Under the pieces are notes generated by a model. It saw nothing but the letters and a program-made list of their open reading frames with translations. It was not told where the DNA came from and did no database searches. A stretch of 64,000 bases of DNA from Ancylostoma caninum (Eukaryota; Nematoda; Chromadorea; Rhabditida; Ancylostomatidae), in the NCBI GenBank assembly GCA_037903475.1, contig JBAJFG010000002.1, forward strand, positions 5,025,501-5,089,500, written 5' to 3'. This document shows, piece by piece, positions 34,111-47,400 of the stretch (within the stretch, counting starts at the first letter, position 1; each line of letters starts with the position of its first letter). The position numbers were made by a program, and so were the translations under genes.

Positions 34111-35230
34111 TTTATTCGGCTAGTACTTGTTATTCCATGACGCTTTCTGTGCAGGATAAGTTGGAGAAGCTTTATTCTTTTCTTTCAGACTCCATATCCA
34201 ATTATGCGAATGAAGTGATGAAACGCAGGATAGACATTAACGCAGGATAGACATTCATCCTCCATTTATTTTTTTTTCGATGCTGAAAGATACACTTTGT
34301 GTCTCCTACCTTTTCGTCTGAGTGATTTCGGGCTTGTATTTGTTTACATCGACCACTCGGGGAAGACATGGTTTCAGTACCACAACGTGGTCGATATGGC
34401 TTCTTTCATCTGCAGTATCTCTTATTCTGACTGTAGAAGCCAAAATCTTCCACGAGAGTGCCAATGGTGCTCGAATTCCGATGAACTTGCTCAGCGATCC
34501 TGCTACTGTGGAGCCCCTCATGGTGAACTGTTCTTACCTGCTCCTGTTCCGCCTCAGAATGATCCGATCCTAGTGGGATTGTAAGTCTAATTGAAGAACA
34601 TTTGTCTCTACTTATTTCAAATTTAAGGCAGGAATCCCCGCATGAGTGAATGCTTTTATTCATTTTTTACTGAGGGTGCTCGTATAATTATGGTACATTG
34701 GAAGATGGGACCAAACACTTAATTTACAAGGCTGCATTTGATTTCTCCATTTTTTGAAGCGGGATGGAGTAGAATAAGGTTTTCGGGGCGCCGAATTCAC
34801 TGGTAGCAGTGGCTTTTGTCAGAAATGCGTGCGAGAGCAGATAGCGTAATTTTTGGGGTGCCCGTATATCTATGTTACGCACTGTATATCGAAAGTGTAT
34901 GATCGAAGTTGAAATCTAATCACAAGACCTTCTTTAGGAGACATGCTAGTCTGAGACTTCATGAAGGCGAAGGATTGCAAGTTGTTACCGTACTTTGGAA
35001 CGCCACATTGATAAAGGCAACCCAAACTGTTTTGATGCAAATGAATCAAAGTGAATTGTGAAGTTCAGTCCCATTGCAGCGCACGCGCTCAGACATTTCG
35101 GTGTGACGGCAAAACAGTTCAAATACACTAGTATATATTTCCAACAACCTTTTTCCCGCAGAAGTGGTGCTGTATGAAGGATTCGCCTTCAGTTATCTCG
35201 TGCGAGCAGCTACAAATTTGCATACAATGT
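34111..35230. other. No supported gene
   Basis: At 34297-34590 several frames on both strands are open at once and splice-like sites are present, but no consistent exon could be chosen. Otherwise AT-rich intergenic DNA between the two convergent genes. Confidence 0.35.
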
Positions 35231-35236
35231 GTTTAT
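35231..35236 (-). terminator. Candidate polyadenylation signal for the megasynthase
   Basis: AATAAA on the minus strand about 145 bp downstream of the TAG stop. The position fits a nematode 3' UTR. No transcript evidence is available. Confidence 0.45.
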
Positions 35237-35380
35237 TCTCTGATTTTCGCAAACGGTGAAGAATTGTCAATGGGCGACCTTAACACGCTTTGATACCCGT
35301 ACACAGAAAAGTCAAGAATTGAATAAGGAAGTCATTCTGATGTTTTGCAAGAGTCTCAGGGGTACATTGTTCCTAATCTA

Positions 35381-35495
35381 CTACATCTTCTTTGTCAAAA
35401 GAATGATTCTTTCAGCTAGTTGTTTGCTGTGTTTGGATGATAACATATCAGCGTGAGTTCCATCAATGGTCATCGTTGATGCCACTGGAGTTAGC
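35381..35495 (-). CDS. Megasynthase terminal exon: thioesterase catalytic histidine and stop
   Basis: A 115-bp last exon after a textbook acceptor (TTTTTTTCAG at 35505-35496). The first base completes an arginine codon, followed by 37 codons and TAG at 35383-35381. It contains TIDGTHADML, the conserved G-x-H of thioesterase C-termini and the expected third member of the Ser-Asp-His triad, then an amphipathic helix (SKQLAERII) typical of the end of the fold. Only this frame stays open after splicing in phase 2. Confidence 0.8.
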
Positions 35496-38400
35496 CTGAA
35501 AAAAATGAGAGAAATTTGGCGAATACTGCGAAGAAATTAGCAAGAGCGATCACATTGTTTCAACCTTTTGAAGATGAGTGCATTGTTCAGTAACCGATTC
35601 CAGAAAATTTTGAATGAGGTTTTTGGCATACCTGCCCCATCCAAGATCGGATCCATCCGTTGAGAGAACGTGGAGAGTCCTCATATTTCTCGGCGTCGTC
35701 ATCTTGTAATCCTTCAGCATTTGTAACAGGTCCCATGAATTTACTTGCATCCAGAACCGTGTCTCTGCATCGATTTCGTAGCTTGACATTGCCTCATTCA
35801 GGCTCTACATCGTATGATTTTAGTAATATGCCGACATAAAGCAAATTGTTCAGCTCTGGACAAGTACACGGATAACTTGATGATGTGGAGCTCCTCACCT
35901 TTTTTTTCCACGAGTTCCTTTTTTTCAGGATTAAAATCAGCACTAAATTTAGGAATGCTGTGGATGCAAATCGGTCTTGCGTTAGGTGGCAACAACGAAG
36001 GAAAAATGAGGGAGGAGGAGGTGTTGACAGAAAAAAAAAACTAAGTCTTTTCCAAGGAAAAATGGGACTGGACCACAAAATTTTTGAAAAGGAAAGAGGC
36101 GGAAGAAAAGCTGCTAATCCTTGACTATACCTATGTATGTAGCGAGAGGACGTCCACTGTGATGTTGCGGACTACACATGAAATATGCTAAATGGTCTGC
36201 AGAAGCTCAGAATTCCACTGGATGACTTCCAACTATGCTGATTAAGGGAATGTACAATGAATTTATGGCTTGGTGTGGCTTGGCGCACATTTCTTTGTGC
36301 AGCTCGCGATTTTAAATTGATTTTCACCATTTCTGAGTCTTGTTTTTGTAAGCATGCGACAGGGCTGTGCGAATGCAGCAGCACTAGTCATAATAGCAGT
36401 TTATTGTGACGCCAGGGCAACATAGACATTACACATCTACGGATTGAAGCCGAACGGACCCCTCCCATCCTTATGACTAGCAACGATGACTAGCAACGCA
36501 ATAGCAACTGCAGTTGCCACAGCAGAAGTGGTTGCTATTGATTTGCTATTCGAGCCACATATGGAGGCTATGTTTCATCATGTCTATGCCATTTGGGCCA
36601 CACATGCGGACAAGTCTCATCAAATTTGGTATAGTCCTCACACGTCATCACATCATGTCACACGTCTTCACACGTCGCGTTTTCGTGATGATACACCTCC
36701 GCATGTGGTTTATCACAATAATCACATCAGATCACCACTCACCTTTCATTTCCTCGCTAGCCTCCTCCCAAGGAGCGATAGTGGGGAACAACTCAGGCAC
36801 TTTCAGAGGACTGTCCGCGCACACCTTATTATCTTGGCGGAAAAGCCGCACACCCCTTCTTATCTAGCAGACCAGCTACACTCCCTATTTTGGGGCGGAG
36901 TAGCTATGATAATAATTATCATTCTCTCAAAGATAGTGGTGGTGTTTCATTCTTGCCGTATGAAATGCTGAAGAAGACGAATTTGATCATGAACTTTGTT
37001 CCCGCTACGCTGGCTTCCCAAGCGTTGCGCTCACTTCAGAGCTGCATAGGTGAGGTTCCGAGTTCTATAACTTGATGAAGGACTAGTTCACACTTCATCT
37101 CTTCTCAGGTCCGATATGAAAGTAATAGCTAACACATGCGCATCAGAACCTGTCAAGCCACACCCTCCAAGAAGTGGAAGGCAGTCATTGCTGCAAGAGG
37201 AAGAATTGTTGCATTCCGACTGCTAAGAACAGCAAAGCCGGTGTTTCGGCTGCGTTGAGGGAGCTAGTTGCTGCCTGATTAACCGTAGTGTCGTTCAATG
37301 TGCGCTCTGCATCTTATGTCTTGTGTTCTACCTGCTCCTTGCCACGTGGCGACCCGCCCCCGGGAAGTGTATGTAAGAAGGTGGTTGAACAGCAGAGCTT
37401 AGTCGTGTCTTCGCTTCTGCGGAGACAAGGCGAGCCCTGCGAATCTCGTCAGGCCGGCTAAGGCCCGCTCAGACAAAGTGCTGTTAGCGGGCCCCGGTAA
37501 AGTGAGTCGCAGCCACGTCGCGGCCCGCTCGCATGGTTGTCGTAGCCCGCTCCCACGATTGCCGCGCCCACTCGCAAGGAAAATCCCGTGCGAGCGGGCC
37601 ACGACAACCGTGCGAGCGGCCCGCAAAATGTGTCCACGACCCGATCTACAGGGATCCGCTCGCACAACACTTTTGTCTGAGCGGGTGAAACCGTGGCTCA
37701 GCGCAACAATCGGTCAGACGAGCTGTGCGAATGCATGCGGGTGCGGTGCAGATCTGGAGAGAGATCTGGAGATCCGCGCGGGACCGCTGCGCCCACCAAG
37801 CGCTGCCGCGGCAAGCGCATATGCGTTCGGAGCTATTTTTGGATGAGCTTGGGTAAGCATCCACTCACCCAAGTCTACTGTAGGAACACAGCTCAGCGCC
37901 CAGTTTGAGCTGCGGTCCTAGATTTGAGACATGCAAACCAGTTTACCGCCCCGAAACGGCCAACGCAGCTCGTGGGGAGACGAAATAAGTTTTCACCTTG
38001 CGGTGTTACTGCTGTTGAAACGTGCTCGCCGTCCCAGAATCTTTGAGAAAGTTCCCGAACCTCTAATCTCTTTCGAGCTTGTTCATAAACGAAGCTCCCA
38101 TAAATGGTGGGTATCTAATTGGAGGGCACCTCATTTCGATTTTGAGATGTTAACAGATTTGATGCGCTGACTCTAGTGATGTGCGTGAAATGCCCCAGAA
38201 TGGCCAAGAAAAACTTCTCCATGGGGCGCAACCAATCTTAGCATGTACTAGCAGTCTGTGTTTAATGTAAAGACCGAACGCGTCTTGTCATGCAAAAAAC
38301 CACAGAGTAATTACAGTTTATCTTTGACGAGCTATCGGTCATTTCTCACAGTCGGCCTAGGAATTCAAAAACTAAAAATGTTCAAAAATGTTGCTTTTTG

Positions 38401-41400
38401 CAGCTCATGAAGATTGTATTACTATGCAAATCTCGAGAACGATTTCTGGTGTGATACACTGTCTTTGAGGCTCTCTGTAAGACCATCACCTTGTAGGGAT
38501 GTATCCGCCCCTCTTGACAATTTTTATTCAAGGTAAGCAGCTGAATTTTACAGATACCAATGTATGGCCTACAGATACCAATGTATGGCCATTGCCACAC
38601 AGTCCAACAATGTAGGCGCATTCTTCCCTTATTTCCTTTTGCAATTTGAAATTTGTGTTACATGCTTCTAGTTCTTCATGTAGTGAATGCCTTATCTGAA
38701 AGGCGAAATATGAAGAAGGAAACGCCTCTCATTGATCCAATTCTACACTGGGAAGGCAAAATTTCCGTATTGGGACTGCTCATTTGTATGGTAGGATCTG
38801 CCGGAAATGGAATAAATCTGGATTTAAATGTGATGTGTGTTATGTTGTTGTAAGCGTAGATTTAGCAAGGCGGCTGGTGCTTTGAAAGTGACTGGGGAAG
38901 TAAGTTCTCCGCATTTTTTTTTTATTCACCAGACTGGCCTTCTAGACTTCTAATGATACATATGCCTAATGATATGAGGCAAGAATCAATGTCCTACCGA
39001 GTGGCACCAATAGTCCCCTAAATTCCCTCGAACTTGCAAGTGATGCCCTCTCTAATCCCAGCGAAGTAATGTCATTTGGATGGCCCTAGGTGCTGTGAAT
39101 AATTGGATGTAACCAATTCATCGCAAATGAACAAATTCAGTTGCAAATGAAAAATGAAATGTATTGCAATAACGGAAAAATTCTTCCGAACCACTGGCGA
39201 TCCACTTCTATTTGCATTATGGGCGCTCTCTTCAGATCCAGGCTCCAACTTGGAAGAACTGATGACGCTCGCGCCCTAGCGGAACTGAGAGTATCCCAAC
39301 ATGTTTGTGCAGCAAGAATTTTTTAAGCCGTGGGACGAGGTGGTAAGGCGTGTAAGTTTCTCATAAGGGAAAAATAGCTCTCCTAAGGATGAAAAGATTG
39401 ACATCCCCCTTCCATCTCTTTCTTATTGTACATACGTATTTTACAAAATTTTGCAAAAAAATTAGTAGTAACTCTTGGTTCCGTACGAATGTCTTTTGGG
39501 ATTTGACCCTTTCATAGTTATTCAGGACCGATGTGCGCAAATACCCATTCAGAGGAGCACAGCTTGCTCTACCTTCGTGAGAATGGGCTGACAACAAAGA
39601 TGTCCCAAACTATCATTGATTTTTCAATGTTCAAAAACCCATGATTTCATATGCTATTCAAGCATCCTCTATACCACTATGGAGTTGCGCCTAAATAGAT
39701 ATTACAGGATGAAGTGTATCTAAATACTTTCGAGTAAATCGAGAGTAGCTTAAACCACTGTTCTCTTTTCCGAGCTAATCCGACATAAAACTGTATACTG
39801 TATACTAGCGCCCCTTCGGGACGCTAGAAAGTGGGATGGGGCAGCCACATGAGACAGGTAGACAAGCTTCACACATATGAAATGCTCAGATCCAGATTGC
39901 TTTAGAACCTGTTTACAGGTCAATGTAACAAATGCAGTGCGAATAATAACCTTTTCCACACCAATAGGCCACTGCAGACCCATTTTCCATCCGTGGACCC
40001 GTTTATGGTGTTTTCCCCACTCCTGGATCACGTCGGGACCTCACACGGCACCCCGATTTCCTCGACGTGGTCATAAGCAATTCAGTCGTTGGGCAAGCGC
40101 CAATACGGGGCTACTCTGCTCCGTACACTGCTACTATGCAATGTCAAATGGTTGTAAACACGCCAGAGCGGAGACTAGACTGAGCTTTTACAGCCGTCTG
40201 CCGGCTTATATACACTTCAGGTGCCACGTGGCAATAGAGAAAAAAAAGAGGGTGCAGGTTAACCTGTATATTCCTTGTCCCATGCGCGCTCACAGCAGAT
40301 TCCCTGTTTCATCCGCATCCTCAGCAAGTATTCCTGCTCCACCCGCGACTACCTGCTGGAAGCCTGCATCGGCCAAAAGTGGGCGGGTTCACCGGCGCTC
40401 CAAACGCCCGAATGTCTGAGATCCAGCAGCTTCCTAGGAGGTGTATGTTAGCGAGTAGTTGAATGTCAGCGCTTAGTCGTGGTCCTGCTACGGCGCAGAC
40501 TTGGCGAGCCAGATTAAATCCGCAGACTAAATCCGTGGCACAGTGCAGGATTTTCTCACCCGAGATGAGTGGTAGGTAAATGCTGCGTGAATGGAAAAGT
40601 CCCCTGCGGAATTGCTGTGTCCGGGGGCGCTGTAGCAAAATGCGCATGCGTATTCAGACAATTGTGGGTAAGCTTGGGTGAGCATGCGCTCACCCCAATC
40701 TGTGGTAGTAACATGCTCGTTTTTTATTAGGATGGAGCTGCCAGGTCTATTCCTCGCTAAAGAGGTAGGAAGAATAAGGTCCTTTTTGAACAGCAGCCAT
40801 TGTGGAAGAATGGCAGCGTGTAATGAGAGAATTATTACGTCGTCGGGAAATTATTAAGTTACCGTAATATAATCACCGTGTCTGTCTATCCCCTTCAGCC
40901 AGCGATCAAGCAAAGATGGTCACGGCCCCAGAATTCTAGATTCTGCCGCTCGAAGTCGCCAGTAGCAGTTTGGAGGGGTTGAAAATTGGTGAATTGCTGT
41001 CCAGCCACGAATTTCTTCAATGACCGAAAAGTTGAAAATCGGAAGGGGCAAGATCAGGGGAGTAGGGTGGATGCGAAACCATGGTCCATCTCAGCTCTTT
41101 CAGTTGCCGTCGAATTGTCGAAGCCACATGAGAGCGTGCATTTTCGTGCAGGATGTCCCCGCCGACACATGTCTCTTTTCTCGGATTGCATCGGCCAAAT
41201 CGCGCAGTTCACGGCTGTAAACGTCAGAGTTGAGACAGTGAGAGTGGCCGTTAGTCATAGTACAGCACTACGCGCATCCTGGAAACATGTGGGTTGGGCC
41301 GAGGCTGAGCGGGTGGCTCATTCCCGCATGCTGGCCAGTAAGCATACCATTATGCTAGCATACCCAACTCTCATCCCCGTCACCAGATTGGTGAAAAGCT

Positions 41401-44400
41401 TGTGAGGTTGAAGCGCAGCAGCAGTGATTGGCACACTGAGAAACGGGCGGCACCTGTGGCGTCAGTGAGCTCGTGTGGCGTCGGTGAGCTATTCATTAAA
41501 CCATCACTCTTCGGTACCAGAGTGCGTAGAGCGGTCGACGATGGTGATGGTGGAATAGTGGCGGCCGAGAATCTGCATCAGTTTGCGGGTGGACGCGTTG
41601 CTCTTTAGGCGCTCTTCGCTGATCGTCGTCTTTCAACCCGGGTGGTCGCCCAGTGGTTGACTTTGAAGGGATGTTTCGCCCTAAGAAAACAGCTAGAACC
41701 GGGACCTATCGTCGCATGTCTCACAACCACCGAGCCGAGTGCTGCGTTGATGTTATCGGGGGTCCTGCTTGTGCTGGTCCCATATCCGTGCTCACACAAC
41801 GCTCGAAGTGATTGCTCATCTATTTGCACGCCTAATTAAAAAGCTACAACCTCATAAATCTTATACGGGGAAGATGCTTCAGGATCATACACTTTATAGA
41901 ACTGTTCATAAACCTCGGAAGAGAGATCAAAGAAAAAAATTTTGGTGAAGTGTCCCAATCTTTTCCTAACAGCCAGATAAGCTCAGAAGGGGTATAACCA
42001 CTGTAGCAACGCTTCTGAGCTATATTTACTTTAGCTTTATTTATCGCGAAGCTCTGAGATCTTTTATCCTTGAAGAACGGACGTGTTACAACCCGATAAT
42101 GGAATTCATGGTATCCTCTTAGCGAACGTATTATAACCCGATAGTGGTAGTCCACCATATCCGGATAGCGGACATGTTGCAACACGATAGTAGTAGCCGG
42201 TGATATCCGGATAACGAATGTTTTAGAACATGTCAGGGGTAATAGGGGTAGTGTGAGTAGCAACCGAATACCAACCGAACAGCACCCATGATAGCCCGAA
42301 TAGCACCGTATGGCGCATGAGTCCCGCCCATTATATGGATTGGAGCCGTGATGACAAGCGGCTCCAAACCCTCAAACTCGGATACGGCAAATGTCTGGCA
42401 AAGTTTCTCATTTTTTATGAACATGCACGCAGGATCAAGTCCTGACGTGTACGTCCGTATTGCCCTTTTCTGAGCATCTGTAGACCATTCAACAAATCTC
42501 GAACATAGCCTGTAACATCGTTCATAACAGTGTTCGTGACCACTCCGATGTTTGGTGGTGATACATTTGACAAGAGAATGTGTTTCGCAATACATTTTAC
42601 GGGATGAAATTTTGCTTGGCAAGACATTTCACGAGAGAATCAGTGAAGAGCCTGTTTGGCGATACAAAAGGCAAGAAAATCGGTTGGCGATACATTTTAC
42701 GGGTGTTTGGCGATACAAAAGGCAAGAAAATCGGTTGGCGATACATTTTACGGGTGTTTGGCTACACAAAAGGCAAGAAAATCGGTTGGCGATACATTTT
42801 ACGGGTGTTTGGCGATACAGAAGGCAAGGTTCGCGTGGCGATACATTTCACGGGTGTTTTGGTGAGGCGCTCATTTCTTTTGTAGTTTGAGGCTTAGCCA
42901 TCGATGGTGTCGATCCGGATGGCTTAGCTGGTAAGGCAGCTGACTCCGAAGATTGGTGTCATGGTACAATTCCTAATGATGTCGATATTTTTGCGCGTTT
43001 GATAACCATTTTGTTTGACGATACAATTGGCAAGATTTGTGTGGCGATATCAATGGCAAGTTTTGCGTGGCGATGCATTTGACGAGTTTTGTTTGGCAAT
43101 AAATTTCACGGGAATTCTTGTTTGGCAACACATTTGCTTGGCAATACATTTGACAGGCTTCGTTTGCCTAGGTAGTTGGTAAGCTCGTCTGCAAACAAAC
43201 CTCGCCAAATGATCGCCAATGAACATCGGTGCACATAGGTATCGTTTTGGATTAGCAGCTTAACTTCGTGCACTTCTCTTGTGGAGTAGGCTTATTCAAA
43301 AGTTTGTGTTGTTCAGATAATCTCTTAAGATGGTAACAAGAACAGAGATCGGCAAAATTTCGACAAATAAGAGAAGGTGAAGTGGTTTTTGGAGACATAC
43401 CACAATGTGCTCTTCTAATGAGTACTGCTTCAGATTGTCGTAAGCAGTCCCGCTATCGACAACAATCACATCACAGCTGACGCACAGGAAGTTGGACATT
43501 TCCACAGCCATCGTACCTCCGAAGGAAGCGCCAACGAGGGCAACCCTCCTACATTCGCCAATGTATTGATTCACCTGGAATGAAGCGTTAAAGCGACAAA
43601 AGGGACGTGATTTCATTCCACTTTTTATCAAAGGTTGTGTCATTTCCTTGACTTTATTTTCCAATTGATCTTGAAAGAATACTGTTCGCGTCTTTTGTCC
43701 AATCTATATTGGATTTCGAGATGCATTTCAATGAAAGGACCTTATGAATTCCAACGCAAAGAGGATTGCTCTACCTTCCTTTAGAATTCTTCAAGATGTT
43801 GTGGAAAATAAACTCTATGATGAGAAAAACTGCTCTTTGTTGTCTGCTGTGCAGTTTCGCATCCTATCGCAAACCCAATACAGTTGCTAAAGGTTTTTGG
43901 GCTAGATGTGATGAGACGTCTTAATTTATGATAATGACTTCTGTCCAATAAAATGTGAGGAAGTGGGTGAATGTCGACGTTTCAACGTTATCTTGTATGC
44001 GTATGCTTCGCGGTGTAAACCGTACGATGAAAAGAAGGCCTTCTCCCATGTCTGCCCTCTAGGATGATCGGCGCGGTACCAGAATTCATGTAGGAATATA
44101 TTATCGGACCCCAAACCTTGTAGGTTCTGATGAAAGAAACCAGGCAAACTTGTTGGAATATTCCTGATTAGGATTATATGTGACCAGCAAGCGTAACTGT
44201 GCTTCTCAGAGGCCATAAATCAATGGCTACGGCAGCTTATAATAACGAGAAATGTTAGGCTATAGCGAAATTCAAAAAAGAGAAGGTGGCGCATAATTAC
44301 TATCCCACAGTAAAAAGCGGACTGAAATCGTATAAGAGTACATACTTCAACGACTTCATCTGAAATAAATCGCTACTCTAGGCTCTCTGGGCTGAGCGCA

Positions 44401-47400
44401 TGCCCATCAAAACGAAAAATCTCTAATGATTGGATCCTTGGCCTCGTGCCTGTTCTCACACCTGCTCACGAGCGGTCGGCCATTTCTATTGAACGGAACT
44501 TTCTCGAGTTCTGGTTCCATGCTATGCTGGGAAAGAAGGCGTGCCTGAAAAAATGGGCCAACACTCAATCGCTGATGACATCACTAGAGAAAGCTCAGAG
44601 AGGAATCACGAGAAATCACCAACGGCCTACAGCTGTGAAATCTCAAAACTCCACAGCTACGAAATCTCCCAAATATCTAGGGGAAGTGATCCGCGCCAAA
44701 GAAGAAGAAATCGAGTGACATCTACGTTCCTTGTTCCGTCTATATAAAAGCACGTTTAATAATGATAATTAACAGTTCCTGGAGAGGTCGTCCTCTCCAG
44801 AAACTGTTAATTATCATTATTAAATGTGCTTTTGTACTTTTTCTATGTCCCTATTTTTTAGTGGGACAGTAATTATGCGCCACCCTTATTGTTACGCTCC
44901 CATCAATAGAACACACTCTTTCTGCATGGTCTTTCTACAACAAAAAGAAAAGTATGACGGAATAAGAATAGCAGCTGAAGCATTCTACTCTATAATATAT
45001 CAGTCTGGAGAATTCCTTGATGAGAGCCTCATTCTCGCGCTATGACAGAACTTCAGAAAGGAGCGGATGAATACCGATGAGCTCCGTCACTCGGGAGAAA
45101 AAGAAATATAATACTGACAGAAATAAATACTATTTCCCATTGAAAATTCAACGCCTAGTATAACCCTGCCACCTCAATATAAATGCATTGAAAGACTAGG
45201 AGCAGAAGTTCACGTACCTCATCCGTATAACTCCTCGCGAGTGATTGAAGGCTCTCAAAAAACCGCGTATCACTACTCTCATAACCGAAGCTGTTTGGAT
45301 GTTGCACAGTGAGGATGCGGAAGTGCTGCCGTAGTTCCCTCAGCGACTGGATTAAGCCAGTGTATGGAACGCTGCCACCGTATAGAGGATGAACAAAAAT
45401 TAGAACGTAGTCAGGGTCCGAAGGATCACTAATGGCGGTGACGACCTTCGACGAACGCCTCAACCTGCATAACACTGATAACATTTCGGTGAAAACCAGT
45501 GCGTTGAGGAGGTCTTGAACACCGAGTTCGACCCGAAACTCTCTATTAAGTTCGTAGCGTAGTTTGAGGAGCAGAAGAGAATTTCCTCCGACGAAGAAAA
45601 AGTTGTCATCTGGAGCGAAAGAGTCATGTTTGAGTAATTTTGACCAGATGTTTGCAAGACGCCCACTAACCTCCTCCTCACTCTCTAAGCCATCCTCCTT
45701 CAATTGATCATGATTCCGGGTATCTGGCCCAGAGGCTAAATTGACTAAAGGAAACCGCATAAGTTCAGGGACGCTCACAACTCGTCCATATTTTGTCAAA
45801 CAAGTATTAGCAATGGTTAGAGCCTGTTGGGTGGTACCGCCATTCTCGAAAAGGCTCAGATTTGGCTTGATTGCACGTCCAAGAATATTTTCAGCTACTT
45901 CCACTATCGTGCACTTCTCCTTGTGAAGCTTCCAGTTTGCACGCAGTTTCGTGAGATCAATTTTTGTGTTCTTGGTCAGCGGGAACTCGTCCAGCACAAA
46001 CACATGATTAGGAACCATATGCTTAGGAAGATGCAGTGAACAATGCTCGAGCACTGCACTTTCCAGGACATTATTTCCATTTTGCATTGTATAGAACGCT
46101 AGCAGGGCTTGCTCTTCTTCTTGCCACAATATTTTGCATTGTCTTATACCTCGTAACCGAGAAATTGTGGATTCAACATCACCTAGTCCAACGCGATGTC
46201 CTCTTATTTTCACCTGGTTATCCTTACGGCCGACAAAAATGATGTCATTGTTAGGGAGCGGTTGGACGTGGTCACCGCTTGGGTACCAGAAGTCTTTCCC
46301 GTGGACCTTGAAGACAGCTCCCGTATCCCTATTCAAATACCCTCGCATGATTCCAGCTCCCCTAATCAGTAGTTCTCCATTACTGTCCACTCGTACTTCT
46401 GTATTATATATAGGTTTGCCCAGATTAGCACCACTATCTGCATTTCTCATGTGCTTCGTGAGCGCATATGCCGTCGTCTCAGTCGGGCCGTAGTTCTGGA
46501 TAACGCTGATCCCACATTCAATTGCAGAATCGAGCATTTTCTGAGGCAGCTTCTCTGCTCCAACTATCCAGTACCGCAGGAGTGCTAGTTTCCTAAAGTT
46601 CTCCTCCCTAAAGGTGGAGACAACGCCAGGAAAGAGAAGGCAATGAGTGATGGAGTACTCCTTGATTAACCTCACAAACCTCCTAGGGGAGAAAGGTGCT
46701 GCGTCGACGAGTAGCCGCGCTCCATTGCTGAGGGTCATGAAGATCTCAAGTACGCTGTTGTCATAGACAAAGTTTGTAAACTGGTAGGTCACATCGTCTG
46801 GAAGCATCCTGAAGTCGTGGGTCGCAGACATTATCATGTTGACGACAGCTCTCTGCTTTATACAGGCTCCTTTAGGGGTACCTGTGGTTCCTGAGGTGTG
46901 GATCACGTAGGCCAAGTCTCCGGGTGCATTACAATTTCTAAAGTTCCGATCTCCTTTTTGATTTGTCGAAGATTCAATTTTGAGAGGTGTCAGGTCCACG
47001 TCAGTGAGTGCAGGACCAACGTAGCATTCTGCGTGAGATTCCTTCAAAAGAGTTTTGATTCTTGGCACAGGAGTGTCGATGTCTATCGGAAGGTACCCAG
47101 CTCCAGCTGCTATCACAGAAAGGCATTCAACAATTGTGGAGGGGGAGCGCCGACCGAGGACAGGGATCATTGTGTCGGAAGTAAGCGTTACTCCAATAGT
47201 TTGAACGAATGAATTCCTGAGGGAGTGGGCTAGGGGAAAAAACGAAGCGGCTACTTCCAGGTAAGTGAGAGAAGAACCGTCTGGCTCAAGGAATGCCACT
47301 TTTGATCCATGCATCAGAGCAACCTCCTTGAGCAGCGAAACCAGGCTTACTGAAGGAAGGTCGGTAGCCCTCATAGTCTTCTGAGCAGTCGGTGGACGCT

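Larger units (their letters stand above)
35805..43400 (-). other. 7.6-kb repeat-filled intron within the thioesterase
   Basis: Phase-0 intron separating the TE serine/aspartate exon from the lid exon. It has accumulated a mariner relic (about 40880-41833), a 51-bp minisatellite and its degenerate surroundings (42530-43190), a 45-bp tandem repeat (42081-42218), two related GC-rich repeats (37330-37870, 40430-40700) and a copy of the hairpin-headed repeat (39805 on). Several frames inside look exon-like but are superseded by the downstream TE exons. Confidence 0.7.

Noticed and set aside
34297..34663. Possible exons on both strands
   Set aside because: Open in three frames with splice-like sites in both directions; no consistent model.
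35798..35995. Minus ORF with IPKFSADFNPEKKELVEKK and a good donor
   Set aside because: It lies in the TE intron. Splicing it to the next exon either hits a stop or forces a frame that ends right after the following exon.
36486..36971. 161-codon plus ORF
   Set aside because: Histidine- and threonine-rich composition from CA/CT-rich DNA, a competing frame open over the same span, no motif.
37399..37908. Overlapping ORFs on both strands
   Set aside because: GC-rich repeat with few stops in any frame; no protein motif.
42552..42890. Plus-strand ORFs with repeated VWRYKRQENRLAIHFTG-like units
   Set aside because: The repeat period is 51 bp, a multiple of three, so all frames stay open; this is a minisatellite, not a repeat protein.
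41836..43323. Three minus-strand stretches (43323-43274, 42509-42290, 41913-41836) that can be chained in phase after the TE serine exon
   Set aside because: They lack any TE histidine motif, one donor is weak and part overlaps a tandem repeat. The exons at 35804-35632 and 35495-35381 supply the lid, core strand and DGTH histidine in phase.
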